DNA from: Massilia rhizosphaerae
Lineage (GTDB): Bacteria; Pseudomonadota; Gammaproteobacteria; Burkholderiales; Burkholderiaceae_D
DNA: 64,000 nucleotides
Direction: 5' to 3'
Assembly: GCF_016093545.1 (NCBI RefSeq)
Contig: NZ_JADKYX010000018.1
Location: forward strand, 62,001-126,000
The notes under the pieces were generated by a model that worked only from the letters and a program-made list of their open reading frames with translations, had not been told where the DNA came from and made no database searches. The position numbers were made by a program, and so were the translations under genes. This document shows positions 36,269 through 44,851 of this stretch, piece by piece (the first letter of the stretch is position 1; each line of letters opens with the position of its first letter).

Positions 36269-37513
36269 TCAGGAATGGCGTTGCAGGCAGATGGCCGTGT
36301 TGACCCCGCCGAACCCCATGCTGAGATTGATGGCGTTGTCGATCCGGTGCGGCACGACCTCGGCCCCGACCCAGCGCATTCCGGGGTCGATCGGCGTGTC
36401 GAGGTTGCGCGTCGGGTGCAGCCGGCCCGCTTTCATCTGCAGCATCACGGCGATCAATTCCACGGCACCCGCGGCGGACAAGCCGTGGCCGACGATGGAC
36501 TTGGTGGTGTTGATCCGGGCGTGCTGCAAGCCGCAGCGGCGCAGGGCATCGAGTTCGGTCGTGTCGCCGAGCGGCGCGCCGGTGCCGTGCGGGTTGACGT
36601 AGTCGATGTCGCGCGGCGTGACGCCGGCGCCGGCAAGGGCGCCCTCGATCGCGGCGATCTCCCCGTCTGCGGACGGATTCGGATTGCGGTTGGCGTCCAG
36701 GCGCATCGCCCATCCGGCCAGCCGCGCATACGGCGCACGCTCGCGCCGCACGGCCGTATCCAGCTTCTCGACCACGATGGCGCCGCACGCTTCGCCGAAG
36801 ATGAAGCCGTCGCGATCGCGGTCGAACGGGCGGCAGGCGCCAGCAGGGTTGATCGCATGCCGATCCGATCCCATGGCGCCGAGCGCGCGCAGGCCCTGGC
36901 ATTCCCAGTACGACAAATCCATCAGCGCCCCGAGCGCGATGCACGCGTCGACCCTGCCCGACGCGACGGCGTGGATGGCTTCGATCACGGCCACCTGGCC
37001 GCTGGCCGACGCGCCGCCGACCGTGAACGCCAGGCCGCGGATGCCGAACTGCTGCGTGCACAGGCCGCACAAGTCGCTGTCCATGAACGACAGGCCATAG
37101 GTCGGCCGCAGGAAGTCCGCGCGTCCGCGGTACGCGTCGTGGGCGAGCACCAGGTCCCGTTGCTGGACGTTGGAACCGCCGACGATCAGGCCGACGCGCT
37201 CCGGCGCGACGCGGTCCAGCGCGGCGTCGTGCCACGCTTCGTGCAGGGTCGCGACGGCCACCTGCGCCGACCACGACGCCGTGCGCAGCAGGCCCGGTGC
37301 GATCGATTCCGGCATCGTCAGGCCGTCGATTTCCGCGCCGATGAAGGGTGGGCCGTAGTCCGCGTCCGGCAGTTGCCGGCCCGGCCGGCGCAACACGTCG
37401 AAGCGGTGGCGCCCTTCCAGCAGGGCGCGCGTGAACGCGGCCTGCCCCTGTCCGATGGCCGCTGTTACGCCCAGGCCGCTGACGACGATCCTGCCGGCAT
37501 CAGCATTTTGCAT
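36269..37513 (-). CDS. Free-standing ketosynthase with Cys-to-Ser active site (beta-branching decarboxylase)
   Basis: 414 aa FabF-like fold. The nucleophile position reads VGGASASGQ, with Ser where KS enzymes have Cys; the two His sites are kept (NPHGTGAPLG, VGHGLSAAG). This is the known signature of the KS in HMG-CoA-synthase cassettes. It decarboxylates malonyl on a donor ACP to acetyl instead of condensing. The gene overlaps the donor ACP gene by 14 nt and precedes the AT by 23 bp. Together with the ECH domains at 1-10 kb it forms a beta-branching set lacking only the HMG-CoA-synthase-like enzyme. Confidence 0.9.
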   Translation of the reverse strand: MQNADAGRIVVSGLGVTAAIGQGQAAFTRALLEGRHRFDVLRRPGRQLPDADYGPPFIGAEIDGLTMPESIAPGLLRTASWSAQVAVATLHEAWHDAALDRVAPERVGLIVGGSNVQQRDLVLAHDAYRGRADFLRPTYGLSFMDSDLCGLCTQQFGIRGLAFTVGGASASGQVAVIEAIHAVASGRVDACIALGALMDLSYWECQGLRALGAMGSDRHAINPAGACRPFDRDRDGFIFGEACGAIVVEKLDTAVRRERAPYARLAGWAMRLDANRNPNPSADGEIAAIEGALAGAGVTPRDIDYVNPHGTGAPLGDTTELDALRRCGLQHARINTTKSIVGHGLSAAGAVELIAVMLQMKAGRLHPTRNLDTPIDPGMRWVGAEVVPHRIDNAINLSMGFGGVNTAICLQRHS

Positions 37514-37739
37514 GGATGATGTCCGCCAGCTCGCCGATGTTCTTCGCTTTCGCCATCTCGATCAGCGGGATGCGCACCGACAGCGATTCGAGCGTCATCA
37601 TGATGATTTCCGACCGGTCGACCGAATTGGCGCCGAGTTCTTTCAGCGAATCGGTGCGCTGGAACGCGTGGCTTTGCAGGCGCGGCAGCACTTCCCCCGC
37701 GTGGCGGGCGATCAATCCGAAGATGTCTTGCTGGGTCAT
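37500..37739 (-). CDS. Free-standing acyl carrier protein (beta-branch donor ACP)
   Basis: 79 aa with LGANSVDRSEI around the phosphopantetheine Ser and a typical ACP helix II (MTLESLSVRIPLIEM). Stand-alone ACPs beside a Ser-type KS present acetyl to the HMG-CoA-synthase-like enzyme during beta-branching. A Shine-Dalgarno-like AAGGAGAG precedes the ATG. It overlaps the KS gene by 14 nt, consistent with coupled translation. Confidence 0.88.
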   Translation of the reverse strand: MTQQDIFGLIARHAGEVLPRLQSHAFQRTDSLKELGANSVDRSEIIMMTLESLSVRIPLIEMAKAKNIGELADIIHAKC

Positions 37740-37764
37740 TTTTCTCTCCTTGTCGTGTCATGAG

Positions 37765-39108
37765 CTAGAACTGGTACTGGATCTTGAAACCGACCTGCTT
37801 CTGGTCGCGGACGTTCCACAGGGGGCTCCTGCGGTCGTTCGTATCGGGCACGCTGGCGTTCCATCCCAGCGTGACGTGGTCGTTCCACTTGTACGTGGAC
37901 TCGAGCACCGTAACGCTCGCGCGGTACGGCCCGTTCTGGAAATGCAGCAGGTTGACGGTCAGGTCGTCGTGCAGCATGGACTTGCTCACGTTGAGCAACA
38001 GCGACCGGTTGTCGCGCGCATATCCCAGGATGTCGTCCGTCCAGCCGGCGATGTGCTGGTTGACCAGTTCCACGCCCACGGTCAGCGACGCGCTGTAGCG
38101 GTAGTCCAGTCCCAGGTAGCTGTCGAACGCGCGCTTCCTGACGATCTGCAGCGCGCCGTTGTCGAAGGCCTTCGCCGACTTCAGCGCCGCTTCGCCCCGC
38201 AGGACGAAGCTCTTGAACGCGTAGTTGAACGACATGCCGGCGAGCGTGTACCGCTCCTTCACCCGGGTCACGGTGCCGTCGGCGTTCATCGCCAGGCCGT
38301 AGTCGTTGTCGACCAGGCTGGCGGCCATCAGCGTGACGTCCGAGCTCTCGAAATTTTTTTTCCAGCTCGCGCCGTATTCGGCGCCGTTATCGCCTTCGAT
38401 CCGCGCGCGGTACTTGAACGGGTCGAACGAATAGGCCGTCCCCGGGCCGGGATTCTTGTTGAAGGACGGCTTGGGAATCCAGAACATGCTCCAGCGCCCG
38501 ACCTTCGAATACTGGTCGACGGCGACCATCGGCTGGCCGATCCTCAGCTCCTCGAGGTTGAAGTTGAACAGCTCCCGGTTGTCGCGCGGGCTGACCACGT
38601 CGGTGATCGGCGCCAGCAGCGATTCGCCCCACGCCAGCGCCTGGACGCCCACGCGCAGGCTGGTCTGGCCGGTGCTCGTCTGCAGATAGGCCTGGGACAC
38701 CGTGGTATCCCGTCCTTCCGCATCGTGGCGGTGGTCCTTGTCCAGGAATGCGGTCGTCTTGCCGCTGAACTGGACGACGAAATGATCCAGGAAGAATTGC
38801 GAATATTCGAGCCGCAGCGACGTGCGGTTCTTGATCAGCCGGTCCGGCTGTTCCGCCTTGTACGCCAGCTCGTGCGCGAGCGTCACGCGCAGCGGGGACT
38901 CGGGCGCGGCCGCCGTGCCCGCGCTGTCCGCCGCGCCGGCCTGGTCGACTTCCAGTCCCCCGACGTCCAGGCCGCCGACTTCAAGGCCGCCGACTTCCTG
39001 CGCCAGCGCCTGCGCCGCGCAACCATCCAGCAGCAATCCGAGCGACGCCGCGAGAAGAAGACGATGGTGGGCCGGCAGCGCGGACGGGGATGTCATAATC
39101 GGAAACAT
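37765..39108 (-). CDS. DUF1302-like outer-membrane beta-barrel protein
   Basis: About 447 aa from the ATG at 39108; a second ATG at 39096 is equally possible, and earlier in-frame starts would overlap the leader element. A signal peptide (RLLLAASLGLLLDGCAAQALA) is followed by a repeat-like acidic stretch VGGLEVGGLDVGGLEV. Alternating beta-strand residues run through the rest, and the C-terminus is QVGFKIQYQF with the terminal Phe required by the BAM machinery. DUF1302 proteins occur with export systems in Proteobacteria. As first gene of the KS/AT operon under lux box C it is a candidate outer-membrane step for product release. A lipobox reading (LLDGC) is possible but fits the barrel poorly. 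Confidence 0.75.
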   Translation of the reverse strand: MFPIMTSPSALPAHHRLLLAASLGLLLDGCAAQALAQEVGGLEVGGLDVGGLEVDQAGAADSAGTAAAPESPLRVTLAHELAYKAEQPDRLIKNRTSLRLEYSQFFLDHFVVQFSGKTTAFLDKDHRHDAEGRDTTVSQAYLQTSTGQTSLRVGVQALAWGESLLAPITDVVSPRDNRELFNFNLEELRIGQPMVAVDQYSKVGRWSMFWIPKPSFNKNPGPGTAYSFDPFKYRARIEGDNGAEYGASWKKNFESSDVTLMAASLVDNDYGLAMNADGTVTRVKERYTLAGMSFNYAFKSFVLRGEAALKSAKAFDNGALQIVRKRAFDSYLGLDYRYSASLTVGVELVNQHIAGWTDDILGYARDNRSLLLNVSKSMLHDDLTVNLLHFQNGPYRASVTVLESTYKWNDHVTLGWNASVPDTNDRRSPLWNVRDQKQVGFKIQYQF

Positions 39109-39127
39109 GCTCGAAGATGGTTGGGGC

Positions 39128-39168
39128 GGACAGGCTCCGCCGCGTAACGTCGCGGCGCGGTGCGTTAC
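39128..39168 (-). promoter_or_regulatory. Conserved leader element, copy C (hairpin plus ops-like)
   Basis: On the minus strand GGCGGAGCCTGTCC (39128-39141) ends a hairpin at 39137-39160: 8-bp stem CCGCCGCG/CGCGGCGG with a 2-nt CG bulge and the loop ACGTTA, preceded by the TAACGCAC block. This is the strongest fold of the three copies. It ends 19 nt before the ATG at 39108 and lies ~112 bp downstream of lux box C. Confidence 0.7.
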
Positions 39169-39213
39169 GGCTGAAGGGACAAGGCAATGCGCGCCTGGGC
39201 GTACAGCGTGGCA

Positions 39214-39259
39214 AATGTAGCCTGCACCCGCGGCGCGGAGAACTACACGAACATGTAGT
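39214..39259 (-). promoter_or_regulatory. LuxR-type promoter C: lux box and -10
   Basis: ACTACACGAACATGTAGT at 39242-39259 is identical to copy A. The -10 TACATT at 39214-39219 starts 22 nt downstream on the minus strand. It drives the barrel/ACP/KS/AT/AH operon. It begins only 35 bp after the nusG-paralog stop codon. Confidence 0.87.
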
Positions 39260-39293
39260 CGGTGCGGACGGGACGCCCCGTCCGCACGCGCAG

Positions 39294-39800
39294 TCAAAGC
39301 GCCTCGATCGCGCTGCGGTCCAGTTCCACGCGGACGCTGCTGCCGACGACGTCGACGTTGACGACGAGGATCTGCTGGTTCTTGATCCGCACGAGTTCAC
39401 CGTGCACGCCCGCCAGGGCGCCGGACACGATCCTCACCCTGGTGCCGGCGACGAGTTCGGGATCGACGGTGAACTCGGCGCCGCTGTCCACCAGCATCTT
39501 GACCGCGTCCAGGTCCCGCTCGGGCAACGCGGCCGGCCTGCCGCTGGCCAGCACGAACCCGCACGACCCGCGGATGTAGCGCATGCCTTCGTACTGGCTC
39601 GCGCTCGGGCGCACGAACACATAGCCGGGAAACAGCGGCACTTCGACCTTGCGTTTGCGGCCCTGGCAACTGCTCACGACGGCGCGCTTCGGCAGATAGG
39701 TCGGCACCTGCTTCTCCAGCAGGACGCTTTCGACGACGTTTTCATGACGGTTCTTGGTACGCAGAACCAGCCAGGGATTCCGACACTCGCTCTCGAACAT
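39294..39800 (-). CDS. Specialised NusG paralog (RfaH/LoaP/UpxY-type antiterminator)
   Basis: 168 aa. The NusG N-terminal domain is clear (WLVLRTKNRHENVVESVLLEK, YLPKR, VEVPLFPGYVFVR) and a KOW-like C-terminal domain follows (GTRVRIVSGALAGVHGELVRIKN). Housekeeping NusG is usually in a secE-nusG-rplK context; this copy sits next to a PKS cluster. Specialised paralogs bind elongating RNA polymerase at defined leader sites and suppress termination across long operons: RfaH via ops in enterobacteria, LoaP on PKS operons in Firmicutes. Here the leader elements at 1141, 33132 and 39128 are the obvious targets. It is transcribed from lux box D. Its own leader lacks the shared element. Confidence 0.88.
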   Translation of the reverse strand: MFESECRNPWLVLRTKNRHENVVESVLLEKQVPTYLPKRAVVSSCQGRKRKVEVPLFPGYVFVRPSASQYEGMRYIRGSCGFVLASGRPAALPERDLDAVKMLVDSGAEFTVDPELVAGTRVRIVSGALAGVHGELVRIKNQQILVVNVDVVGSSVRVELDRSAIEAL

Positions 39801-39817
39801 TTGACGCTCCTCGGGAT

Positions 39818-39881
39818 GTCTGGCCTCGGCACGTCATGCGCGCCGAGGCTCAAGAAACACCGCATCGATATGCGGCGGTGA
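39818..39881 (-). promoter_or_regulatory. Leader hairpins of the nusG-paralog mRNA
   Basis: On the minus strand two stems follow promoter D. One is CACCGC/GCGGTG around ATCGAT (about 39860-39881). The other is GCCTCGGC/GCCGAGGC with further G-U/C-G/G-C pairs and a small loop (about 39824-39850). An SD-like GAGGAG precedes the start. Neither has the GGCGGAGCCTG sequence of the other leaders. Either could act as an attenuator or mRNA stabiliser; no function can be assigned. Confidence 0.5.
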
Positions 39882-39895
39882 CTATTGCGTCGACC

Positions 39896-39942
39896 AATGT
39901 AGCGCGGTCCCGGACCGCCGCAGAACTACGCAAACATGTAGT
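39896..39942 (-). promoter_or_regulatory. LuxR-type promoter D: lux box and -10
   Basis: ACTACGCAAACATGTAGT at 39925-39942 keeps the ACTAC/GTAGT ends with two changes from the other boxes. The -10 TACATT (39896-39901) starts 23 nt downstream on the minus strand. It drives the nusG paralog and lies 55 bp after the luxR stop. Confidence 0.82.
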
Positions 39943-39996
39943 ACTTGAACATGCAGGTGGTCGCGCGCGGGGCGGATACCGGCCGGTGCGGTGTCG

Positions 39997-40728
39997 TTAC
40001 AGCAGTCCGAACGCGACCGCCTTCGCGACGGCCTGGTGGCGGCTCCCGACATCGAACTTGAAGAGGACGTTGCGCACGTGATGGCTCACGCCGTGCTCGG
40101 AGATGTTCAGCAGTCGCGAAATCTCCCACGTGCTTTTCCCGCCCGCGACCAGGTTCAGGACTTCGGCTTCGCGGTTCGTCAGCCTGGGCGCGGGCGCCAT
40201 GCGCTGCGTCTTGACGATGCGGCGCATCGCTTCGTGCGTGAACGTGGCCAGCAGCGAACCCCAGTTCAACATGTCGCGCACGTGGCGCCGCGCTTCTTCG
40301 TCGGAGCGGGACACGGCAAGGCTGAGAAACGCCACGTCGCCGTTCCTGCCGTGGACCGGCAAGGTGATCCCCTCCGCCAGGCCATGGATGCGTGCCTCGG
40401 CCCGGAACCGGCGCTGGCATTCGGTCTTGTACAGGTCGTCGCTCCAGATCAGCGGACAGAGCGAGTGCTGGGCGTGGTCGACGATGGGGTCGATCTCCGC
40501 ATAGTGCTGTTTGTCGTACCGCTCATGCCACGCGGTGCCGTAGTTGGACTCGATCTGCTCGATATAGCGGGTGCTGCCCGTGTAGAACCTGCCGTAGTAG
40601 TAAAAGCCGTCGAAGCCGAGCAGATGGCTGATCTCGTCGACTTCCTCGTTGACCTGGCTGAAACTGGCGCGCTCGCTGATCCGCATGATTCTGCCGATGA
40701 GCTGCTGATGGACATCATCAATACCCAT
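39997..40728 (-). CDS. LuxR-family quorum-sensing regulator
   Basis: 243 aa from the ATG at 40728, chosen for the AGGAGAT 8-9 nt upstream; an in-frame ATG at 40791 would add 21 residues without an SD. The autoinducer-binding domain keeps the pocket signature W/Y/D/P/W/G: WHERYDKQHYAEIDPIV, then LIWSD and GLAEGITLP. The C-terminal GerE-type HTH (LTNREAEVLNLVAGGKSTWEIS ... SEHGVSHHVRNVLFKF) is intact. It should bind an acyl-homoserine lactone and the four lux boxes nearby. No luxI-type synthase is in the window. Confidence 0.92.
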   Translation of the reverse strand: MGIDDVHQQLIGRIMRISERASFSQVNEEVDEISHLLGFDGFYYYGRFYTGSTRYIEQIESNYGTAWHERYDKQHYAEIDPIVDHAQHSLCPLIWSDDLYKTECQRRFRAEARIHGLAEGITLPVHGRNGDVAFLSLAVSRSDEEARRHVRDMLNWGSLLATFTHEAMRRIVKTQRMAPAPRLTNREAEVLNLVAGGKSTWEISRLLNISEHGVSHHVRNVLFKFDVGSRHQAVAKAVAFGLL

Positions 40729-41231
40729 GTAACAATCTCCTGTTTGCCGCGTTATGCGCTCTGTCAAACCAGAACGAGAATTAATGTACAACTTTGATAT
40801 TTAACGTAAGTTACAGCGACGAAATTTGTTTTTGATCAATATAGCTATCTGGCATATTTCCTGATTCAATGATTCACCTGATTTAATAGTGCTTCCTGCG
40901 GAGGAACGTCACGTGACATCCTGCCTACGCCCGGGCGCGAACGGCCGCGGCGGTATCGACGTCTTTACTCGCCGGGTTGCCGGCCGGCGAGCGCCGGATC
41001 CCGATCGGTCTGCCAAGGCCGCATCGGATGTCACATTTCAAGCCGAAATCTTGCCACGGATGACAAGAAAAAAAGCCCCCCATCGGGTGAGGGAGTTTTG
41101 TGATTCCCCGCTTCGGGCGGCGAACACGGCCGACGCGTCGTACATCGGTTGCCGAGATGGGTGCTAACAGCCTTGGCAACTGCGCCTGGCCGATAAACCT
41201 TGCAGGTTCTCAATTTTAAGTCCGCAGCAAA
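40729..41231. other. Intergenic region between PKS cluster and T6SS block
   Basis: About 500 bp without a convincing gene. The part next to luxR (40740-40900) is AT-rich and probably holds its promoter, but I see no lux box. At 41068-41093 the minus strand reads CCCTCACCCGATGGGGGGC followed by seven T, a weak terminator-like stem-loop with no obvious upstream minus-strand gene. The last 50 bp form the leader of vgrG. Confidence 0.5.
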
Positions 41232-43952
41232 GTGCCAGAATGCACGCTGGTTTCGACAGGAAGACTATGGGAGAACGCTGTGCAGAACCGCGATGAACTC
41301 GGCAACCTCATGCTGGGGAACAAGTGGCTTACCTCCCACAATCGGCTTATCCGGCTGAAGCTTTTCCATCGAAACACAACCAGCGACGACATCCTGCTTC
41401 CTCAGCTTGTCAAAGGCGCGGAGTCCGTTTGCGGTGGGTTTGAATACGAGATCAATTGCATTGCTACCTCAGACAGCCTGCCGTTGAAGGAATTCATTGG
41501 TGTGCCCGCCACTCTCGAGTTTGTCACGGATACAGGACAGTTGCGAAGGGTCAATGGTTTGATTGCACAGGCAACTTCAGGCGATTCCGACGGGACGATT
41601 ACGAGCTACCAACTCATCATCCGCGACGCCATGACGTTCATGGAGCAACGTGTCAACACGCGCGTTTTCAGAAGATTAAGTTGGCCGCAGATTGTAGAGA
41701 TCGTATTAAAGGAATGGTCGCAGCTGAACGGTGCGTTGACTGGTGTCTTCGACTACGAATTCGCGTTCGGCTTCAGACTGGACAAATATCCCGAGCGTGA
41801 ACAGACCATCCAGTTCAACGAATCGGATGCGGCATTCGTACGTCGCCTGTTGACGCGCTCCGGAATTGCCTGGCACTTCCGTCCGGGGCGCCACCGTGCG
41901 TGGCAAAAAGCGACTCGGGCACCGGAATTCTCGCCGGCTCATACCCTGGTGCTGTTTGACGATCAACTAGGATTGAAGCGGAACGCGGCCGGCAAGGTCC
42001 GCTATCACCGCGACGACGCCACCGAGCAGCGCGATTCCGTGACGCGCTGGCGCGCTGTTCGCAGGTTTCAAGCGGGTAGCGCCAGACTCTTTAGTTGGGA
42101 CTACAAGCAGCCGCGCAGCATACCGTGGATGTCGATCGACGTACGATCAAGGGCTGAGCAAGGCCGATCGGGCAACGTGCTCGCGGGCGGATTGCAAGAG
42201 TTCCTTGTCGAATCGCCGCATGTCGGTGCGACCAACGAAGATCTTTATCGTCTCGGCTTGCTGCGCGTACAGCGCAAGGAACTCGATGCGAAGCGCTTCA
42301 CCGGCGAAGGAAGCGTACGCGATTTCTGTGCGGGCGAATACTTCACCATCGAGGGTCACCCGGAAATCGGCTGCCATCCCCACGCCGAGCGCGATTTCAT
42401 CATCATGTCGGTCGAAGTCAGGGCGCGAAACAACCTGCCGAAAAGTCTGGAAGAACGGGCACATCGTCTGCGCGCGGGCGACGCCTGGTACGGCGCCTCC
42501 AATACGCTCGCCGCTCCCGCCAACGAAGTAACTCCCTATCAAATGCGCTTCGAAGCAGTACGGCGCACAATCCCGATCGTGCCTGCGTTCGACCCGCGTA
42601 CCGACCTGCGTGACCCCGGGTTACAGTCTGCGATCGTGGTTGGCGACGCAAACGACGTCGTACATTGCGATGAATATGGCCGTGTGAAGATTCGGTTCCC
42701 GGCCACGCGCGCCGCAGACTCGCAGGACGCACGAAACGCCGCCTCGGCACCGGTAGAAACGGATTCGGCCTGGGTGCGAGTGGCAACCAATTGGGCTGGC
42801 AGCGGCGATTCTCGTTGCGGCGCCTTGACGCTGCCGAGGGTGGGAACCGAAGTGTTGGTAGCATTTCTCGGCGGCGACCCGGACAAACCCATCATTATCA
42901 GTCAACTTTTCAATGGCCAAGCCCTGCCTCCGCCTTTGAGCGTACGCGCCAACCTGCCATTGACACGCTTTTTGTCGGGTATGCGTAGTCAGGAAATCCG
43001 CGGCTCGCGCGCAAACCAACTCCGCTTCGACGATACGCCCAGCGAAATCAGCGCCCAGCTCGCGAGCGACGACGGCGCTTCGCAACTGAACCTGGGCTGG
43101 CTAACTCATCCGCGGGATACCCGCCGCCAGCCCCGCGGCGAGGGTGCGGAGCTGCGGAGCGACAAGGCCGTGGCGATTCGCGGCGGCAAGGGCGTATTGA
43201 TTACCGCAGAGCCCAGCAATCAAGCCGAAGGCAATCAGTTGGACAGGGTCGAACTGCTCGGCCTTGCCGAAGGATTACGCAATATTGCCGACCAGCTCGC
43301 GAAACTCGCGGAAGCCCATGCAAAAGACCCTGCCAATGGACCGCTGTTGACACAACTCGTCGCAAAGCTCCGACATCTCGACAGCGGCACCAATGTCGCC
43401 GAGGTTGGCTGCGGCCCAGGTGGCGCCCCTATCGTCGCGATCAGCGGTCCGGCCGGGATCGTCATGGCGAGCAAGGAAAATGTTGTTGTCGGCGCCGAAA
43501 AAGATGTGGATCTCGTTACGGCTGCGGATATGCATTTCGCCGCCGGCCGCAAAACGTCCATGCGAGCGGTGGAAGGCGTCAGCGTTTTTACGAACGACGG
43601 CGGCATGAAGCATATTGCCGCTCGCGGAAACGTACTGGCCGAAGCGCAGGACGGCGCCATCGAACTGCTGGCGAAAAAGGTGATGGATCTGATCAGTACG
43701 ACGGATTGGATCAATATCAAAGCCAGGAAGGGTGTTTGCATCTATGGCGGTGGCAGCGAATTGACGGTCAGCGCGGACGGAATCATCGGCAGAACGACAG
43801 GCAACAACCATATCTACGCTGCGGATCACCAGACTTTCGCCAAGCAGGCGCCGGAAGTGAAATTCCCTGACGAAATGCCGCACCACGACATTTGCATCCC
43901 TTGCATGCTGATGGCGGCACGGGCGCACAGTCCACTGGTGGAGGCGAAATGA
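41232..43952 (+). CDS. vgrG: T6SS spike protein VgrG with DUF2345 C-terminal region
   Basis: 906 aa from the ATG at 41232. A GTG at 41280 (VQNRDELG) with GGGAGAA just upstream is a better-supplied start and would give 890 aa. The gp27-like part (residues ~20-400, e.g. GFEYEINCIATSDSLPLKEFIG, IQFNESDAAFVRRLLTRSGI) is followed by the gp5 OB-fold (EYGRVKIRFP, DSAWVRVATNWAGSG, PRVGTEVLVAFLGGDPDKPIIISQLFNG). A DUF2345 beta-helix region follows (LRSDKAVAIRGGKGVLIT to SADGIIGRTTGN). VgrG caps the Hcp tube and carries effectors. It overlaps the DUF4123 gene by ATGA. No Tss structural genes are in the window, so this is an orphan VgrG block. Confidence 0.93.
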   Translation: MPECTLVSTGRLWENAVQNRDELGNLMLGNKWLTSHNRLIRLKLFHRNTTSDDILLPQLVKGAESVCGGFEYEINCIATSDSLPLKEFIGVPATLEFVTDTGQLRRVNGLIAQATSGDSDGTITSYQLIIRDAMTFMEQRVNTRVFRRLSWPQIVEIVLKEWSQLNGALTGVFDYEFAFGFRLDKYPEREQTIQFNESDAAFVRRLLTRSGIAWHFRPGRHRAWQKATRAPEFSPAHTLVLFDDQLGLKRNAAGKVRYHRDDATEQRDSVTRWRAVRRFQAGSARLFSWDYKQPRSIPWMSIDVRSRAEQGRSGNVLAGGLQEFLVESPHVGATNEDLYRLGLLRVQRKELDAKRFTGEGSVRDFCAGEYFTIEGHPEIGCHPHAERDFIIMSVEVRARNNLPKSLEERAHRLRAGDAWYGASNTLAAPANEVTPYQMRFEAVRRTIPIVPAFDPRTDLRDPGLQSAIVVGDANDVVHCDEYGRVKIRFPATRAADSQDARNAASAPVETDSAWVRVATNWAGSGDSRCGALTLPRVGTEVLVAFLGGDPDKPIIISQLFNGQALPPPLSVRANLPLTRFLSGMRSQEIRGSRANQLRFDDTPSEISAQLASDDGASQLNLGWLTHPRDTRRQPRGEGAELRSDKAVAIRGGKGVLITAEPSNQAEGNQLDRVELLGLAEGLRNIADQLAKLAEAHAKDPANGPLLTQLVAKLRHLDSGTNVAEVGCGPGGAPIVAISGPAGIVMASKENVVVGAEKDVDLVTAADMHFAAGRKTSMRAVEGVSVFTNDGGMKHIAARGNVLAEAQDGAIELLAKKVMDLISTTDWINIKARKGVCIYGGGSELTVSADGIIGRTTGNNHIYAADHQTFAKQAPEVKFPDEMPHHDICIPCMLMAARAHSPLVEAK

Positions 43953-44851
43953 ACGACGCCGATCGCAACTTATTTGTGTACCTGCTGGTCGACAACGGTT
44001 TGCTGCATGCCGTATCGGCACAGTACACTGAAGCGGACTCGCAAGCCCGTCCGCCATGGCTGGCCCCCCTCTACGCCGACCATGCCCTTGCGGTCAGCCC
44101 ATTCCTGGTCGACGTCGAAGCCGCATATCGCGCGGGCGATCTCGACCGGATCATGCGCTACCTGAACGCACGCAGACCGGCATTGCACGCGTCGATCGTC
44201 GAGACGGAGTTGGAACTTGAACAGATCGCCCGACACCTACGCCGCTTTATATTTATCCTCGATTCTCAAGGCAAGCAATTCACGTTGAGGTTTGCGGATT
44301 GCGCGGTACTCGCCCCGCTGTCGTCGCTGCTGACGGCCGAGCAGTGGGCGACGATGAGGGGACCGATCACACGTTGGGCAATTCATGACCGATCGGGAGC
44401 GGTTACTCAACTGCCGCCGGTTGCACCGACTGCAGACACTCCGACACCGCTTTGCCTTGACCATGACCAGTTGGCCGCGCTTGACGAGGCCAGTGAACCT
44501 GATCACTGCATCGCCAAAGTGAACATGATGCGCAACGGCGCCGCACTGCCGGGCAACGCGGCGGAACAACATGCATGGGCTCATGCTGCCCGACAGGTCT
44601 GGCGTGCTGCAGATAATTCAAGTCCTCTGTTTTTGCTGTTCCTCACCGAGGCTGCGCTCCTGACTAAAGGTGAGATTTTGCGCAGGCAGGAGATTAAAGA
44701 CCATCTCGCAATGGTCGAGGTTGGAGCGTTTCGAAATAAATTACGAGAAGTCGCCCGTGATATTCATGAGCGAAAACGCTGGATTTCGCAAACAACGACG
44801 AGTGACGAAGAATCAAATGTGGACCTTTTATTTTACAGCGTGAATCCATGA
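43949..44851 (+). CDS. DUF4123 T6SS effector chaperone (Tap/TEC-like)
   Basis: 300 aa from the ATG at 43949, which overlaps the VgrG stop by 4 nt. The N-terminal half carries the DUF4123 pattern (LFVYLLVDNGLL, PPWLAPLYADH, PFLVDVE, then RFADCAVLAPLSSLLTAEQWATMRGPI). DUF4123 proteins load a specific effector onto the VgrG encoded beside them and stay in the donor cytoplasm. Here the expected client is the lipase encoded two genes downstream. Confidence 0.85.
   Translation: MNDADRNLFVYLLVDNGLLHAVSAQYTEADSQARPPWLAPLYADHALAVSPFLVDVEAAYRAGDLDRIMRYLNARRPALHASIVETELELEQIARHLRRFIFILDSQGKQFTLRFADCAVLAPLSSLLTAEQWATMRGPITRWAIHDRSGAVTQLPPVAPTADTPTPLCLDHDQLAALDEASEPDHCIAKVNMMRNGAALPGNAAEQHAWAHAARQVWRAADNSSPLFLLFLTEAALLTKGEILRRQEIKDHLAMVEVGAFRNKLREVARDIHERKRWISQTTTSDEESNVDLLFYSVNP

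Noticed and set aside
34146..37274. Long minus-strand frame extending the AT gene upstream to 37274
   Set aside because: The part before 36245 is out of frame with the KS gene that clearly occupies it; MKITMFPGQGSQ at 36245 is the family start.
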